Assembly: GCF_001598695.1 (NCBI RefSeq)
Contig: NZ_BCZK01000005.1
Span: 327,018-391,017, forward strand
DNA from: Klebsiella oxytoca NBRC 105695
GTDB taxonomy: Bacteria > Pseudomonadota > Gammaproteobacteria > Enterobacterales > Enterobacteriaceae
Length of the DNA stretch: 64,000 nucleotides
Direction of reading: 5' to 3'
The position numbers and the translations under genes are program-made. The notes below the pieces were generated by a model that had not been told where the DNA came from, ran no database searches, and saw nothing but the letters and a program-made list of their open reading frames with translations. Shown here in pieces: positions 23,430 to 33,334 of the stretch. The first letter of the stretch is position 1. Each line of letters starts with the position of its first letter.

Positions 23430-23612
23430 TCAAATTTCCCACGGGGCCTTAGGCTGGCCGGGTTTGTTTTCCTGTTCGTCGTTCGAAAGCGCCTGAAGTT
23501 CAGCTTTCAGAATTTCGAGGTTATGGATCGCGGAGTGATAATCCCCGGCAACCAGAATATCCAGCACGGTATCGATACGTTGGGCGAGCAGGCGAGCATT
23601 CAGATCTGACAT
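23430..23612 (-). CDS. yciZ: YciZ, UPF0509 small protein
   Basis: A 60-residue protein from ATG 23612, with AGGA upstream. The core [19 protein letters not shown] and the tail [13 protein letters not shown] agree with E. coli YciZ. The function is unknown. The longer upstream frame reads into non-conserved residues and is not used. Confidence 0.92.
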   Translation of the reverse strand: MSDLNARLLAQRIDTVLDILVAGDYHSAIHNLEILKAELQALSNDEQENKPGQPKAPWEI

Positions 23613-23744
23613 GGCGTTATCCTGGTTACAAATGTGAATAAAATCAATGATGCTAAAAACGGATGAAAAAGAGAAGCGAAAAAAACGCACAACTTTACTC
23701 ATCGACGATAATTAGCGGACAACGCGCGGAACACCTACGGGAAG

Positions 23745-23776
23745 GGCTAAAACGCGGCTCCGGGTAAGGGAGCCGC
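23745..23776 (-). terminator. Terminator of rnb
   Basis: On the minus strand GCGGCTCC (23776-23769) pairs with GGAGCCGC (23761-23754) and is followed by GTTTTAG. It lies just after the rnb stop codon. Confidence 0.75.
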
Positions 23777-23789
23777 ATTGAACAGTCTA

Positions 23790-25724
23790 TCAGGCGGCAG
23801 GGCGCGCAATCACGCTACGGGTTTCCATGCGGACTTCGGCAATCGTGACATCGATAACATCCGTCACCTTATACACGACCTCGCCTTTAATTTGCACGGT
23901 ACCGCTTTCCTGGCTGCAAACCAGCTCATCGCGTACGGCGTGGAGGAATGGGGCCGGGATAAAGGCAACTGCGCCGTTATCAACCAGTCGCACACGCATA
24001 CCGCCGCGGCTGACATCGATAATTTCAGCAGCAAAGCGAGTATTAGTACCGGCCTGCGGCTTCAGATAACGGGCGTACAGCCAGTCGCCGACGTCGCGCT
24101 CCGCCATGCGGTTGAGGCGGCGACGTTCCGCCATTTGCACCGCAACGTCATCCTGCGGACGAGAGATGGTTTCCCCTTTGATAATCGCTTTCAGCAGACG
24201 ATGATTGATCATATCGCCGTACTTACGGATCGGGGAGGTCCAGGTTGCATAGGCTTCCAGACCCAGGCCAAAGTGCGGGCCCGGCTCGGTGCTGATTTCG
24301 GCAAAGGACTGGAAACGGCGAATACGGCTGTCGAGGAAACCGGACGGCTGCGCGTCCAGTTCGCGACGCAGCTTGCAGAAGCCCTCCAGCGTCAATACTT
24401 CCACCGGATCAACGTGAACATCGTGGGTTTTCAGCAAGGCCGCGAGCTGCTCGGTATTGGCCGGATCGAATCCGGTATGGACGTTATACACGCCGAAACC
24501 GAGCTTATCGCGCAGCACGCGGGCGGCGCAGATGTTGGCGGCAATCATCGACTCTTCAACGATGCGATTAGCGATACGACGCGGTTCGGCAACGATATCC
24601 AGCACTTCGCCTTTTTCGCCCAGCACAAAGCGATAATCCGGACGGTCCTTGAACACCAGCGCGTGGTTTTTGCGCCATTCGCTACGGCGCAGGCAGGCAT
24701 CGTGCAGCAGGTTAATTTGCTGCGCGATTATCTCGCTCTCCGGCTGCCAGCCGCCGTTATTTTCCAGCCAGTCGGACACATCATCGTAGGCCAGCTTCGC
24801 TTTCGATTCGATGGTCGCCGCGAAGAACTGAATATCGTCTTCGATGGCCCCGTCAGCAGCCAGGATCATACGGCAGGCCAGAACCGGACGAACTTCGTTA
24901 GGGCGCAGGGAGCAGAGGTCATCAGAGAGTTCGCGCGGCAGCATCGGAATGTTGAAGCCCGGCAGATAGTTGGTAAAGGCGCGAATTTTTGCCGTATTGT
25001 CCAGCTTGCTGCCTTCGGCAATCCAGGCGGTTGGATCGGCGATGGCGACGGTCAGGTGCAGCTTACCGTCAGCGGCCAGCTCGGCGTACAGCGCATCGTC
25101 CATATCTTCGGTGCTGGCGCTGTCGATGGTCACGAAAGTCAGCGCCGTTAAATCGCGGCGTTCCAGACCCTCATCAAGCATCTCGGTCGCTACCCCATCC
25201 GGCGCTTCTTTTTCCAGATTATGGCGCGCCAGGGTGACCCACCATGGTGCGAAATGATCGTCGCCGAAGGTAATGTACTGGGTGAGCTCAGCGTAGAAAC
25301 CGCGGTCACCTTTCAGCGGATGACGGCGCATTTCGGCAACGGCCCAGTCACCCTCTTTAAAATCATGCTCTACGCCGCGAGCAGCGCGGCAGGGAATGGC
25401 ATCTTTCAGCAGCGGATGGTCAGGAACGATGGAAAGACGGTCGTCTTTCTTATGAACTTTGCCGACAAAACGCGTCAGGAACGGCTCAACCAGTTCTTCC
25501 GGCTCAGCGCTTTCGCGTTCTTTTTCAGTATTGACCACGGCAATAATACGATCGCCATGCATGACTTTTTTCATTTGCGGCGGCGGAATGAAATAGCTTT
25601 TCTGAGAGTCGACTTCGAGGAAGCCAAACCCTTTTTCCGTCCCTTTAACGACCCCTTCAACGCGCGGAGTCTGGGAATGCAGTTGCTGTTTAAGCTGCGC
25701 TAGCAGCGGGTTGTCCTGAAACAT
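23790..25724 (-). CDS. rnb: RNase II, 3'-5' exoribonuclease
   Basis: Main hydrolytic exoribonuclease of E. coli, degrading unstructured RNA from the 3' end. The 644-residue protein has two N-terminal cold-shock domains (about 1-175), the RNB catalytic domain, and a C-terminal S1 domain (about 560-644). The catalytic aspartates D201, D207, D209 and D210 are all present in [16 protein letters not shown]. Length and residue numbering equal those of E. coli RNase II. The gene has its own terminator and lies 81 bases downstream of yciW. Confidence 0.98.
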   Translation of the reverse strand: MFQDNPLLAQLKQQLHSQTPRVEGVVKGTEKGFGFLEVDSQKSYFIPPPQMKKVMHGDRIIAVVNTEKERESAEPEELVEPFLTRFVGKVHKKDDRLSIVPDHPLLKDAIPCRAARGVEHDFKEGDWAVAEMRRHPLKGDRGFYAELTQYITFGDDHFAPWWVTLARHNLEKEAPDGVATEMLDEGLERRDLTALTFVTIDSASTEDMDDALYAELAADGKLHLTVAIADPTAWIAEGSKLDNTAKIRAFTNYLPGFNIPMLPRELSDDLCSLRPNEVRPVLACRMILAADGAIEDDIQFFAATIESKAKLAYDDVSDWLENNGGWQPESEIIAQQINLLHDACLRRSEWRKNHALVFKDRPDYRFVLGEKGEVLDIVAEPRRIANRIVEESMIAANICAARVLRDKLGFGVYNVHTGFDPANTEQLAALLKTHDVHVDPVEVLTLEGFCKLRRELDAQPSGFLDSRIRRFQSFAEISTEPGPHFGLGLEAYATWTSPIRKYGDMINHRLLKAIIKGETISRPQDDVAVQMAERRRLNRMAERDVGDWLYARYLKPQAGTNTRFAAEIIDVSRGGMRVRLVDNGAVAFIPAPFLHAVRDELVCSQESGTVQIKGEVVYKVTDVIDVTIAEVRMETRSVIARPAA

Positions 25725-25805
25725 AATTTCTTATTTTCGTGGCTAAAAGAGCGGCTGACATTTTTACGCGAATATGCCTGCCGCAGCAAGCGCTGTTTCA
25801 GCATT

Positions 25806-26954
25806 TTACGTCTGCTGACATCCATTGCCGAGGGCGATTTTCAGACGATTCATCCAACCGCATAGCCCGCACCAGGCGAGAAGATCGATGGCGGCGGTGC
25901 GGGAAAGCCCGCATTCCGTCAATGGGCTTAGGTAGGCGGCGCTAAAACGGTCAGGGGAGCGGGTTAAAAGCTGTATGGACTGTAAAAGCCGGTGCTCGAT
26001 GACATGCTCTTCTCTGCGCGACTGCGCGTCAGGAACGATACCGCGTAAAGCATCGGCAAAATCCGGACATCGCGAGGCCCAGGCATTGAAGCAGCTGATG
26101 CTGCCGTTAATCCGCGCTGCGATCAGCGCCACCTGAGCGGTGAACGGCGGCTGATCGCTGAGGTGGCTCAGGAGCAGTTCCTGCAGATCCAGCGGCGGTT
26201 CCTGGGTCGCCAGCAGCGGTGCCAGTTCAAACAGGCCGGGATACTTTTGCCATTTTGCCAGCAGCGACTGACGCTCATCATCGGCATAGCGTAAATCTGA
26301 GTCGTCGAGTCCGAGCCGCCAGTCGCTCTCACGGGCAAAGAAAAGCGCCTCTGGCGCATCTTCCTGCTGCGGCATCCCGGGGATCCAGCGCACCGGGTAA
26401 CCCAGCGCGGCGTGAAAGGCGGCGATAGCGCGCGCCTGGAAGCCGATAAAGCCAATAATCTGATTGATAAGAATAATGTCGCGACTGGTCAGGCCGACTT
26501 CGTCAAGCTGGCTGCGGGAGAGCGCGTTGATCAGTGAAGGAGAGCTCGCCAGCTGGCGGGCGTATTGGGTAATTTGCGCCAGGCGTCGATTGCTTTCACG
26601 CGAGGAGTCCGGGCCGGGAAGCGGCGCCAGGCGGGCTGCGTAATGATTGCATAGCCGCTGAACGCCATAAACCTGGGCGACGGTCAGCGCCGTGCTAAGC
26701 CGGTCATAGGCGCTAAATGTCTGTAGACGATTTACGCTCACAGAAGCGGGGAACAGGGCATCAGCCAGCCGTCTGGCGGGTGCCAGCCAGCGCGCATGCG
26801 CCTTAAGCAGATCTTCAGGTAGCGTGAGATCGAGGAGAAAACGATCTTCGACATGGGCGGCTTCAGGGACGAGCGGCAATACATCCACCGGGCAGATTGT
26901 TGACTGGGTCTCATGATACCAGTGGTTTTTGCCGTAAACGCGGCGTTGCTCCAT
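25806..26954 (-). CDS. yciW: YciW, peroxidase-related/CMD-like protein
   Basis: A 382-residue protein that matches E. coli YciW. I start at ATG 26954 (MEQRRVYGKNHWYHETQ) because it follows AAGGA and agrees with E. coli; the longer frame adds nine residues. The sequence resembles the alkylhydroperoxidase/carboxymuconolactone decarboxylase-like CMD fold but lacks an obvious CxxC motif. E. coli yciW is controlled by CysB and is linked to cysteine metabolism, which suggests sulfur metabolism here too. Confidence 0.88.
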   Translation of the reverse strand: MEQRRVYGKNHWYHETQSTICPVDVLPLVPEAAHVEDRFLLDLTLPEDLLKAHARWLAPARRLADALFPASVSVNRLQTFSAYDRLSTALTVAQVYGVQRLCNHYAARLAPLPGPDSSRESNRRLAQITQYARQLASSPSLINALSRSQLDEVGLTSRDIILINQIIGFIGFQARAIAAFHAALGYPVRWIPGMPQQEDAPEALFFARESDWRLGLDDSDLRYADDERQSLLAKWQKYPGLFELAPLLATQEPPLDLQELLLSHLSDQPPFTAQVALIAARINGSISCFNAWASRCPDFADALRGIVPDAQSRREEHVIEHRLLQSIQLLTRSPDRFSAAYLSPLTECGLSRTAAIDLLAWCGLCGWMNRLKIALGNGCQQT

Positions 26955-27095
26955 GGGCGTTCCTTGTTCGGTATGTGGCAAACCGCCGTTTCGCGGTCAT
27001 GCTATGCGGAACTATCCTGGCTTAACCCTGGGGCCGGAGAAAATATTGATACGTGCTAACAAATAGCGGATTGGAATAACAGAAGGGTAAATATG

Positions 27096-27129
27096 CAGAA
27101 AAGACCCCTCCTCACGGACGTAAGGAGGG
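27096..27129 (-). terminator. Terminator of fabI
   Basis: On the minus strand CCCTCCTTAC-GTCC-GTGAGGAGGG forms a strong stem and is followed by GTCTTTTC. It starts a few bases after the fabI stop codon. Confidence 0.85.
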
Positions 27130-27137
27130 TGAACAAC

Positions 27138-27926
27138 TTATTTGATTTCCAGCTCGTTCATGGCGGCGATGTTGAAGCCGCCGTCAACGTGAACGACTTC
27201 GCCGGAGATGCCGGCAGACAGGTCGGAGCACAGGAATGCTGCGCTGTTACCCACGTCTTCAGTGGTGACGGTGCGACGGATCGGAGTGACCGCTTCGCAG
27301 TGCGCCAGCATTTTACGGAAATCTTTGATACCGGAAGCCGCCAGGGTACGGATTGGACCGGCAGAGATGGCGTTAACGCGCACGCCTTCCGGACCCATGG
27401 CGTTAGCCATGTAGCGGACGTTAGCTTCGAGGGAGGCTTTCGCCAGACCCATCACGTTGTAGTTCGGGATGGCGCGCTCTGCGCCCAGGTAGGAGAGCGT
27501 CAGCAGGGCGGAGCCCGGGTTCAGCATACCGCGGCAGGCTTTCGCCATCGCCACAAAGCTGTAGGCGCTGATATCGTGAGCGATTTTGAAACCGTCGCGG
27601 GTAACCGCATTAACGTAGTCGCCGTCCAGCTGATCTGCCGGAGCATAGCCGATAGAGTGTACGAAACCGTCAAACTTAGGCCATACTTTTGCCAGCTCGG
27701 TGAACAGAGACTCGATGCTCTCGTCTTCCGCCACATCGCACGGCAGGACAATGTTAGAACCCAGCGCGGCGGCAAATTCTTCCACACGACCTTTCAGTTT
27801 TTCGTTCTGATAGGTGAACGCCAGTTCAGCCCCTTCACGGTGCATTGCTTGTGCGATGCCCCAGGCGATGGACAGTTTGCTGGCAAGGCCAGTCAACAGA
27901 ATGCGCTTACCGGAAAGAAAACCCAT
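27138..27926 (-). CDS. fabI: FabI, enoyl-ACP reductase (NADH)
   Basis: Completes each round of fatty-acid elongation by reducing the trans-2-enoyl-ACP; target of triclosan. The 262-residue SDR-type enzyme has the NADH motif [14 protein letters not shown], the catalytic pair Y146 and Y156 with K163 in [21 protein letters not shown], and the substrate loop [17 protein letters not shown]. Glycine 93 (HSIGYAP), where triclosan-resistant mutants change, is wild type. It is a single gene with its own terminator. Confidence 0.98.
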   Translation of the reverse strand: MGFLSGKRILLTGLASKLSIAWGIAQAMHREGAELAFTYQNEKLKGRVEEFAAALGSNIVLPCDVAEDESIESLFTELAKVWPKFDGFVHSIGYAPADQLDGDYVNAVTRDGFKIAHDISAYSFVAMAKACRGMLNPGSALLTLSYLGAERAIPNYNVMGLAKASLEANVRYMANAMGPEGVRVNAISAGPIRTLAASGIKDFRKMLAHCEAVTPIRRTVTTEDVGNSAAFLCSDLSAGISGEVVHVDGGFNIAAMNELEIK

Positions 27927-28136
27927 AGCTTTTAATCCTTATCGTTATTGCGTATTTTTACTTTAACAATCATCTGGTTAGCGTTGTTATTTCAAAATAA
28001 CTCAAATTTAGCCGGGAATTATATCCCACTGACGACCCCTTGTGTCACGATATTTTTCTGCCATTTGCCACGGTCTGGCGCGCTTTGGCTACCGTGCGTA
28101 CAAGAGTATACCATCTGATATTGCGGCGATCTGGGG

Positions 28137-28679
28137 TTAGCGGCGCTCGATTTCCGCCAGTAAAAGCCGGGCGTCCTCAGAGTGCGGGATCAGCTCGCCG
28201 GGCGGTTGATTCTGCCACCAGATCCCCGAGCCGGCCTGGTAAATCGTATCCGCCATCCGCCAGTGGCCCCGCAGAACCCATGCGATACCCTCCGCGCCGG
28301 GCCGCCGCGGCTCAGCGACGACGCTTACCCGCGAGGCGGCACGCGCGCGCTGGGTCATAATATTGAAATCGAGACCGCGTCCGCTAATGCCTTCGCTGGC
28401 AAGAGGCCATTCGCCGGCAAAAGCCCATGGCTGCCAGAGCATCAGGCGCTGAGCAATATTGTCGCCCCGTAGCCACAGCGGCTGGCCCTCAAGAAGGGTG
28501 ATGACCCGGTCAACGCCGGGAAAAGGAGAAAACGGGCCATCCTTTTCCAGCGTAGCGATACTGGCGCGCCAGAGAAACGGCGCATCTGGCGAGGCAACGC
28601 TGACAATTTCACGCGTTTCCCCACCGCCGTTTTTCCACGGCGTGACCGGCAGGGTAGAAAACTGAACCGGAACAATCAT
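28137..28679 (-). CDS. HutD/Ves-family cupin protein
   Basis: A 180-residue protein of the HutD family, related to E. coli Ves. Family features are PVTPWKNGGGETREI near the N-terminus, FLWRASIATLEKDGPFSPFPG, RVITLLEG and the DFNIMTQR segment. The fold is a double cupin without an established activity; HutD proteins are often found with histidine-degradation genes, and Ves is cold- and stress-induced. It begins 18 bases after the sapF stop on the same strand, so it is probably the last gene of the sap transcript. It is not next to any hut gene here. Confidence 0.82.
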   Translation of the reverse strand: MIVPVQFSTLPVTPWKNGGGETREIVSVASPDAPFLWRASIATLEKDGPFSPFPGVDRVITLLEGQPLWLRGDNIAQRLMLWQPWAFAGEWPLASEGISGRGLDFNIMTQRARAASRVSVVAEPRRPGAEGIAWVLRGHWRMADTIYQAGSGIWWQNQPPGELIPHSEDARLLLAEIERR

Positions 28680-28697
28680 CGCAATTTTCGCCTCGGA

Positions 28698-29507
28698 TTA
28701 TTTACCGTCTTTACGCCAGGCATCGGCGGTCAGCGCCTCGCCGAAATGGCCGGCAATCAGACGTTTTGTCAGATCGTGCAGCGGAGAGGCCAGTACGTCG
28801 GCGGTGCTGCCGCGTTCGACCACTTCACCCTGGTGCATCACCAGCACCTGATCGCTGATGTGCTTCATCATGCCCAAATGCTGGGTAACGTAAATGTAGG
28901 AGATACCCTGTTTTTCCTGCAGCTCCAGCATCAGGTTAATCAGTTGAGAGCGCATTGACATATCCAGCGACGCCAGCGCTTCATCGCAGACGATCACTTT
29001 CGGGCGCAGGATTAGCGCCCGCGCCAGGCCCAGACGCTGTTTTTGGCCCGGTGCCAGCATATGCGGATAATAGCTGACGTGGTCCGGCAGCAGACCAACC
29101 ATGCGTAACGTTTCGATAATCTGCTTCTGCCGCGCCTCGGGTTCGAGGTCGGTATTGAGACGCAGAGGGAAATCGAGGATTTGCGAAATTCGCTGCCGTG
29201 GATTGAGCGAGGTCGACGGATCCTGAAAAATCATGCGAATCTTCTGGCTGCGGAAAGAGAAATCTCCAAACGCCAGCGGATGGTCATCAATCAGCAGTTC
29301 GCCTGTGCTGGGTTCGACCATCCCGGCTAGCATTTTCGCCAGCGTCGATTTGCCGGAGCCGTTTTCGCCGATAATCGCCAGAGTCTGGCGCTCGCGCAGG
29401 GTAAAGCTTAACGGCTTAACCGCCTCTACCGTTTGCCGGTGAAACCAGCCGGTGCGGTAGCGAAAGGTCTTACTCAGATTGCGTACTTCAAGCAATGTTT
29501 CGACCAT
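28698..29507 (-). CDS. sapF: SapF, ABC transporter ATP-binding protein
   Basis: ATPase of the SapABCDF system, which imports peptides (including antimicrobial peptides in Salmonella and Haemophilus) and is linked in E. coli to putrescine export. The 269-residue protein has Walker A GENGSGKSTLAK (about 46-57), Walker B VIVCDEALASLD, and an ABC signature that reads LAPGQKQRLGLARAL instead of the usual LSGGQ form. This variant signature is also normal for E. coli SapF as I recall. It begins one base after the sapD stop. Confidence 0.95.
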   Translation of the reverse strand: MVETLLEVRNLSKTFRYRTGWFHRQTVEAVKPLSFTLRERQTLAIIGENGSGKSTLAKMLAGMVEPSTGELLIDDHPLAFGDFSFRSQKIRMIFQDPSTSLNPRQRISQILDFPLRLNTDLEPEARQKQIIETLRMVGLLPDHVSYYPHMLAPGQKQRLGLARALILRPKVIVCDEALASLDMSMRSQLINLMLELQEKQGISYIYVTQHLGMMKHISDQVLVMHQGEVVERGSTADVLASPLHDLTKRLIAGHFGEALTADAWRKDGK

Positions 29508-29508
29508 T

Positions 29509-30501
29509 TCACTCTTTCTCCATGTTCAGCGGGAAGTGACAGGCATAGAGGTGGTTGCGCGCGCCCACCAGCCGGGGCGTTTCAATACATTCACGCTGGG
29601 CGTAAGGGCAGCGCGGCCCGAGCCGGCAGCCGATAGGCAGCTGTTCGAGCAGCGGAATAGCGCCCGGCAAGGTATTGAGCCGACTTTTGTGCGGCATGGC
29701 GCTGCCGAAATCGGGAATCGCCCGAATCAGCGCCTGGGTATAGGGATGATGAGGAATCGTCACCAGCTCCTCGCTCGGCGCGGTTTCCACCGTCTGCCCG
29801 CAGTACATGACGTTAATTTTGTCCGCCCATTTACTGAGCATCTGCATATCGTGACTGATCAACAAAATCGTGGTGTTGTTGTTTTGGTTCAGCCGCGTCA
29901 GCAGGCGGATGATTTGCGCCTGCGTCGTCGGCTCCATGGCGTTAGTCGGTTCATCGGCGATCAGCAGCCGCGGCTGGTTAGCCAGTGCGATGGCGATCAT
30001 GACCTTCTGACACTCGCCATCCGTCAGCTCGTAGGGGAAGCTGCGCATCGCATCTTTATGGTCTTTAATCCCCACGCGGTGCAAGAGCTCAATGGCGCGC
30101 CGCTTGCGCCAGCCAAAACGTTGCCACCAGCGGCCTTTAAAGGTCCAGCCGGGGATATTCTGCGTGAGTTGTTCGCCGATACGTTCGGAAGGATCGAGAC
30201 AGGATTGCGGCTCCTGAAAGATCATCGAGACGTTGTGGCCCACCAGTTTACGCCGTTCGCGCACTGAGAGACGCAGCAGATCGATATCGTCGAAACGCAT
30301 ACGGTCGGCGGTCACCCGCCAGTTGTCTTTGGTGACGCCGCAAATCGCTTTGGCAATTAAGCTTTTACCCGAGCCGGATTCTCCGACCAGGCCGCGAATT
30401 TCCCCCTCAGCGAGGGTCAGGCTGACGCGATCGACGGCTTTCACCCAACCTTCGTTGGTTTTGAATTCAATGGTTAAATTTCGGATATCGAGTAACGGCA
30501 T
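29509..30501 (-). CDS. sapD: SapD, ABC transporter ATP-binding protein
   Basis: Second ATPase of the Sap transporter, 330 residues. Walker A is [13 protein letters not shown] (about 39-51), the signature region [15 protein letters not shown], and Walker [14 protein letters not shown]. The C-terminal cysteine-containing oligopeptide-ABC tail (RCPYAQREC) is typical of DppD/OppD-like ATPases. In E. coli SapD also supports potassium uptake by Trk. The ATG overlaps the sapC stop by one base (TAATG), so translation is coupled. Confidence 0.96.
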   Translation of the reverse strand: MPLLDIRNLTIEFKTNEGWVKAVDRVSLTLAEGEIRGLVGESGSGKSLIAKAICGVTKDNWRVTADRMRFDDIDLLRLSVRERRKLVGHNVSMIFQEPQSCLDPSERIGEQLTQNIPGWTFKGRWWQRFGWRKRRAIELLHRVGIKDHKDAMRSFPYELTDGECQKVMIAIALANQPRLLIADEPTNAMEPTTQAQIIRLLTRLNQNNNTTILLISHDMQMLSKWADKINVMYCGQTVETAPSEELVTIPHHPYTQALIRAIPDFGSAMPHKSRLNTLPGAIPLLEQLPIGCRLGPRCPYAQRECIETPRLVGARNHLYACHFPLNMEKE

Positions 30502-31391
30502 TATTCCACCCCGGCGATAATTGCGCGGCGGATCCCGTCGCCCAGCAGGTTAACCAGCAGGACGCTAATCATAATGGCCGCGCCCGGCAGCATCACCGTC
30601 CACGGCGCAACGTAAATCAGCTCCAGCGCGTCGCCGAGCATCGCTCCCCACTCCGGGGAAGGTAGCTGAGCGCCGAGGTCGAGGAAACCCAGCGCGGCGA
30701 TATCCAGAATCGCCATCGAGAGCGCTCGGGTGATCTCCGTAACCAGCCCAGAGGTAATATTTGGCAACACCGCGAACCATAAAATATTCAGGGTTGACGC
30801 TCCGTCAAGGCGGGCGGCGATAACATACTCTTTTTCCAGCTCGTCGTGCACCATGCTGTAAACCGAGCGTACCATGCGCGGCAGAAGCGCCAGCCAGACG
30901 GCGAACATCGCGTGGCTGAGGTGAGGTCCGGCGAAGGCGACCACGATGATGGCCAGCAGCAGTGACGGGATCGACAGCAGGGTATCAAGAATATGGTTCA
31001 TTACCGCCGAGCGCAGGCCGTGGGTCGCACCGGCAATCACACCAAGCACCAGACCCAGTAGGGTAGCGCCCAGCGTCACCACAAACGCGCCGCCGACCGT
31101 TGGCGCCGCGCCGCTCAGCAGGCGGCTAAGAACGTCGCGGCCCAGATCGTCGGTACCAAGAAAGAACGAGACTTCGCCGTAGCGCGACCATGACGGCGGC
31201 AGCAGTTGATAGCCAAGGAACTGCTGATCGATACCGTAAGGCGCGAACCAGCTGCCGAAAACGCACAGTAGCACCAGCGCCGCGCAGCCGTACAGGCCGA
31301 TCATAGCGGTAGTATCGCCATAGAATTTTCGCCAAACGGTGCGCAGCGCACCCGGCGGGCGCTTCTCCAGATAGACGCTATCGTAGGGCAT
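30501..31391 (-). CDS. sapC: SapC, ABC transporter permease
   Basis: Inner-membrane permease of the Sap system, 296 residues, with the OppC/DppC layout: an N-terminal helix, a periplasmic loop with [18 protein letters not shown], and the permease domain with the EAA-like motif [21 protein letters not shown]. The gene is intact from its normal N-terminus [14 protein letters not shown]. Its first 15 bases lie within the left 16-bp repeat of the inserted element. sapB, normally overlapping the start of sapC, is now 5.4 kb away, and the upstream leader (AACAGGTTCAT before the ATG) is supplied by the element. Confidence 0.96.
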   Translation of the reverse strand: MPYDSVYLEKRPPGALRTVWRKFYGDTTAMIGLYGCAALVLLCVFGSWFAPYGIDQQFLGYQLLPPSWSRYGEVSFFLGTDDLGRDVLSRLLSGAAPTVGGAFVVTLGATLLGLVLGVIAGATHGLRSAVMNHILDTLLSIPSLLLAIIVVAFAGPHLSHAMFAVWLALLPRMVRSVYSMVHDELEKEYVIAARLDGASTLNILWFAVLPNITSGLVTEITRALSMAILDIAALGFLDLGAQLPSPEWGAMLGDALELIYVAPWTVMLPGAAIMISVLLVNLLGDGIRRAIIAGVE

Positions 31392-31392
31392 A
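31377..31392. repeat. Attachment-site repeat at the sapC end
   Basis: GCTATCGTAGGGCATA, identical to 36823-36838. On the minus strand it contains the sapC start and codons 1-5. The flanking bases differ between the two copies (C/T before, T/C after), so the identity is exactly 16 bases. Confidence 0.85.
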
Positions 31393-31558
31393 TGAACCTG
31401 TTTTATGTTTGTTAGTCATGATTGATGTCTTTTTAAATTCTTCAATACCAGCAACACGTTACTGCCATTTTGTGCTTTAAGATTCTTTATTTTGCATTAA
31501 TTTGAAGGTTATCAATTTACGTATAATGTGCACACTGATGTGTATATCATCTTCCCGA

Positions 31559-32753
31559 ATGTACACATTGCCTACCGACACAAAACTTAGGAAATCTCTT
31601 GGCAAAAAAAGAGACAAAATTGAGGTCATTTCAGACGCTCACGGCTTGAATGTCAGGTTGTCTACTTCCGGCAGTATAACATTCTTTTATCGTTACAGAT
31701 GGAACGGGAAGGCCGTACAGCTGACGATTGGCGATTATCCAACCATATCACTATCTCATGCGCGAGAGTGTCGGCAGCAGTTCAGGGCGTGGTTGACGGA
31801 AGGACTGGATCCGAGACGGCAAACGGTGCTGGCGAAACAGAAAAATAGAAGCGCTGACAGTTAAAGAAGCGTTCGACTACTGGGAAAAGTATTACTGCCT
31901 TCCTGAAGGACTGGTCAATATAAAAGTTAATCGCCGGGACTTTAATAATCATATCGCTGCTGTGCTCGGCGACATGATCGTTGACCAGACAACAAAGGCA
32001 CACTGGCTAAGCCTTTTTGATGATATGGGAAGAAGGGGGGGGACAGGGCAGATGCTGGGTTTAATGCAGCGTACATTCCGTTTCTGCTCCAACCAAGGGG
32101 TTATTAACGTAAACTCTATAGAAAGCTTAAGACGCGCTGATGTCGGGCTGACTGCTGCGGTAAAAGAACGCTGGTTAAGTGATGAGGAAATCAAAACTGT
32201 ATGGAATGCTCTGCCGGAGATGAAGCACAGGCAGCAGCTGATTATGACGTTTCTAATCATGACCGGTTGCCATAGTACTGAGATAAGAACGGCTAAATGG
32301 GAATGGTTTGATTTCCAGGAGGGAACCTGGACTATTCCAGCAAGTGATTACAAAACCGGTCAGTCAGAAAGGCGGGCGCTACCTGAAGCGGTGGTCAAAA
32401 TGCTGAAGACAGAAAAAGAAACATCCGTCTCAAATTATGTTGTGACACTGTCACGATAAAAAGGGCCAGAACACGATCGTCCCCCGCTGCAATCCAACAT
32501 TGCCTTATTCTCAGCTCAAATCATCGCCAAAACGGGAATGAAAACATGGTCGCTCCATGACCTGAGAAGAACAATAGCGACACGCCTGTCCGAGCTCGGC
32601 GCGCCGCTACATGTTATAGAAAAATTGCTCGGCCATCATATGTCCGGCGTCATGGCGAGATATAACCTGCATGATTACCTTGATGATCAGCGCCATTGGC
32701 TTGGGGTATGGCAGACTCATCTTGAAAAGCTGATTGGTCAGCCTCTGGTTTAA
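31559..32753 (+). pseudogene. P4-like tyrosine integrase, frameshifted and interrupted
   Basis: The N-terminal arm-binding (DUF4102-type) domain runs from ATG 31559 ([15 protein letters not shown]) through [20 protein letters not shown]. The frame is lost in an A-rich stretch near 31841-31850 and continues in another frame ([15 protein letters not shown]) to a TAA at 32457. After that stop the same frame goes on to the catalytic end: [13 protein letters not shown] (H-x-x-R box), LGHH, and the probable nucleophile tyrosine in ARYNLHDY, ending at 32753. The first catalytic arginine appears to be replaced by histidine in MTGCHSTEIRTAKW, where relatives read TGxRxxE. A perfect TATAAT lies at 31522-31527. 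Three independent lesions indicate a dead gene. Confidence 0.85.
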
Positions 32754-32973
32754 TACCCACCTTAGACGATCCTGCTGGAGTATTCCGGCTTTATCATCAA
32801 CCCGCCTCTGAAACCTCTGTCATGGCTGAAATAGCCCTATTTTCTTCCTCCCTGGAACACAGAACATCACATCAAAAAATGCACATTTTACGTTCAATTA
32901 TGAATTAATAGTGGACAAGTGATAACAATTCATTGCATTAAATTGCACAACATTTCAAAAAACGGAGTTTTTG

Positions 32974-33264
32974 ATGTCGTGTCTTTCCTCTGCCAGATAC
33001 GGGTTTCTGCTGGCCAGTCTCACTGCAACAGCCCTCCCGGCAGCGCCCCTGAGCCCTGCGGACCAGAATGCCATTGAGCAACAACAAAAGGCATTACTGG
33101 AACAGGCGCAACAGCAGCGCGACCTACTCCGCCATTCCACACCTGATCCCTCACTACCGGAAGCACCCCCCCGCAGAACCGACCGGTCAGTGTTTTGCAC
33201 TGCGGCATATCCAACTCGAGAACGTCACGGTTCTCCCACTATCTGTGCAGCGAAAATTGGTAAC
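32974..33264 (+). pseudogene. cdiB 5' stub (two-partner secretion transporter)
   Basis: From ATG 32974, preceded by GGAG, the sequence encodes a signal peptide (YGFLLASLTATALPAAP) and then LSPADQNAIEQQQKALLEQ, the start of a CdiB/ShlB-type outer-membrane transporter. After a run of seven cytosines (33166-33172) the CdiB frame is lost; in another frame it goes on with GQCFALRHIQLENVTVLPL and VQRKLVTPI, typical of the beginning of the first POTRA domain. Removing one C restores the frame. The remaining 450 or so residues of CdiB are missing: the sequence runs directly into a CdiA toxin tail. Confidence 0.75.
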
Positions 33265-33324
33265 TCCGATATTAAAGCAGCATCCAAAACATCATTAAAC
33301 AGATTCGAAGTAAAATTTAGATAG
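33265..33324 (+). pseudogene. 3' end of a CdiA toxin (tail only)
   Basis: The last 20 codons before immunity gene 1 read DIKAASKTSLNRFEVKFR then stop. They align with the end of the toxin module before immunity gene 2 (DINKASNLADNKFELKFR then stop). Each is followed closely by an immunity gene. This is best explained by a large deletion that joined the start of cdiB to the end of cdiA. Confidence 0.65.
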
Positions 33325-33334
33325 GGGTAATAAA

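Noticed and set aside
23778..25151. 457-codon open frame on the plus strand
   Set aside because: It lies entirely opposite rnb, whose catalytic residues and length match RNase II. The frame is an antisense shadow produced by GC-rich codon use.
27093..27935. 280-codon open frame on the plus strand
   Set aside because: Antisense to fabI over its whole length; no recognisable domain and no ribosome-binding site.
29479..30267. 262-codon open frame on the plus strand
   Set aside because: Antisense to sapD, which is unmistakable from its Walker motifs and operon position.
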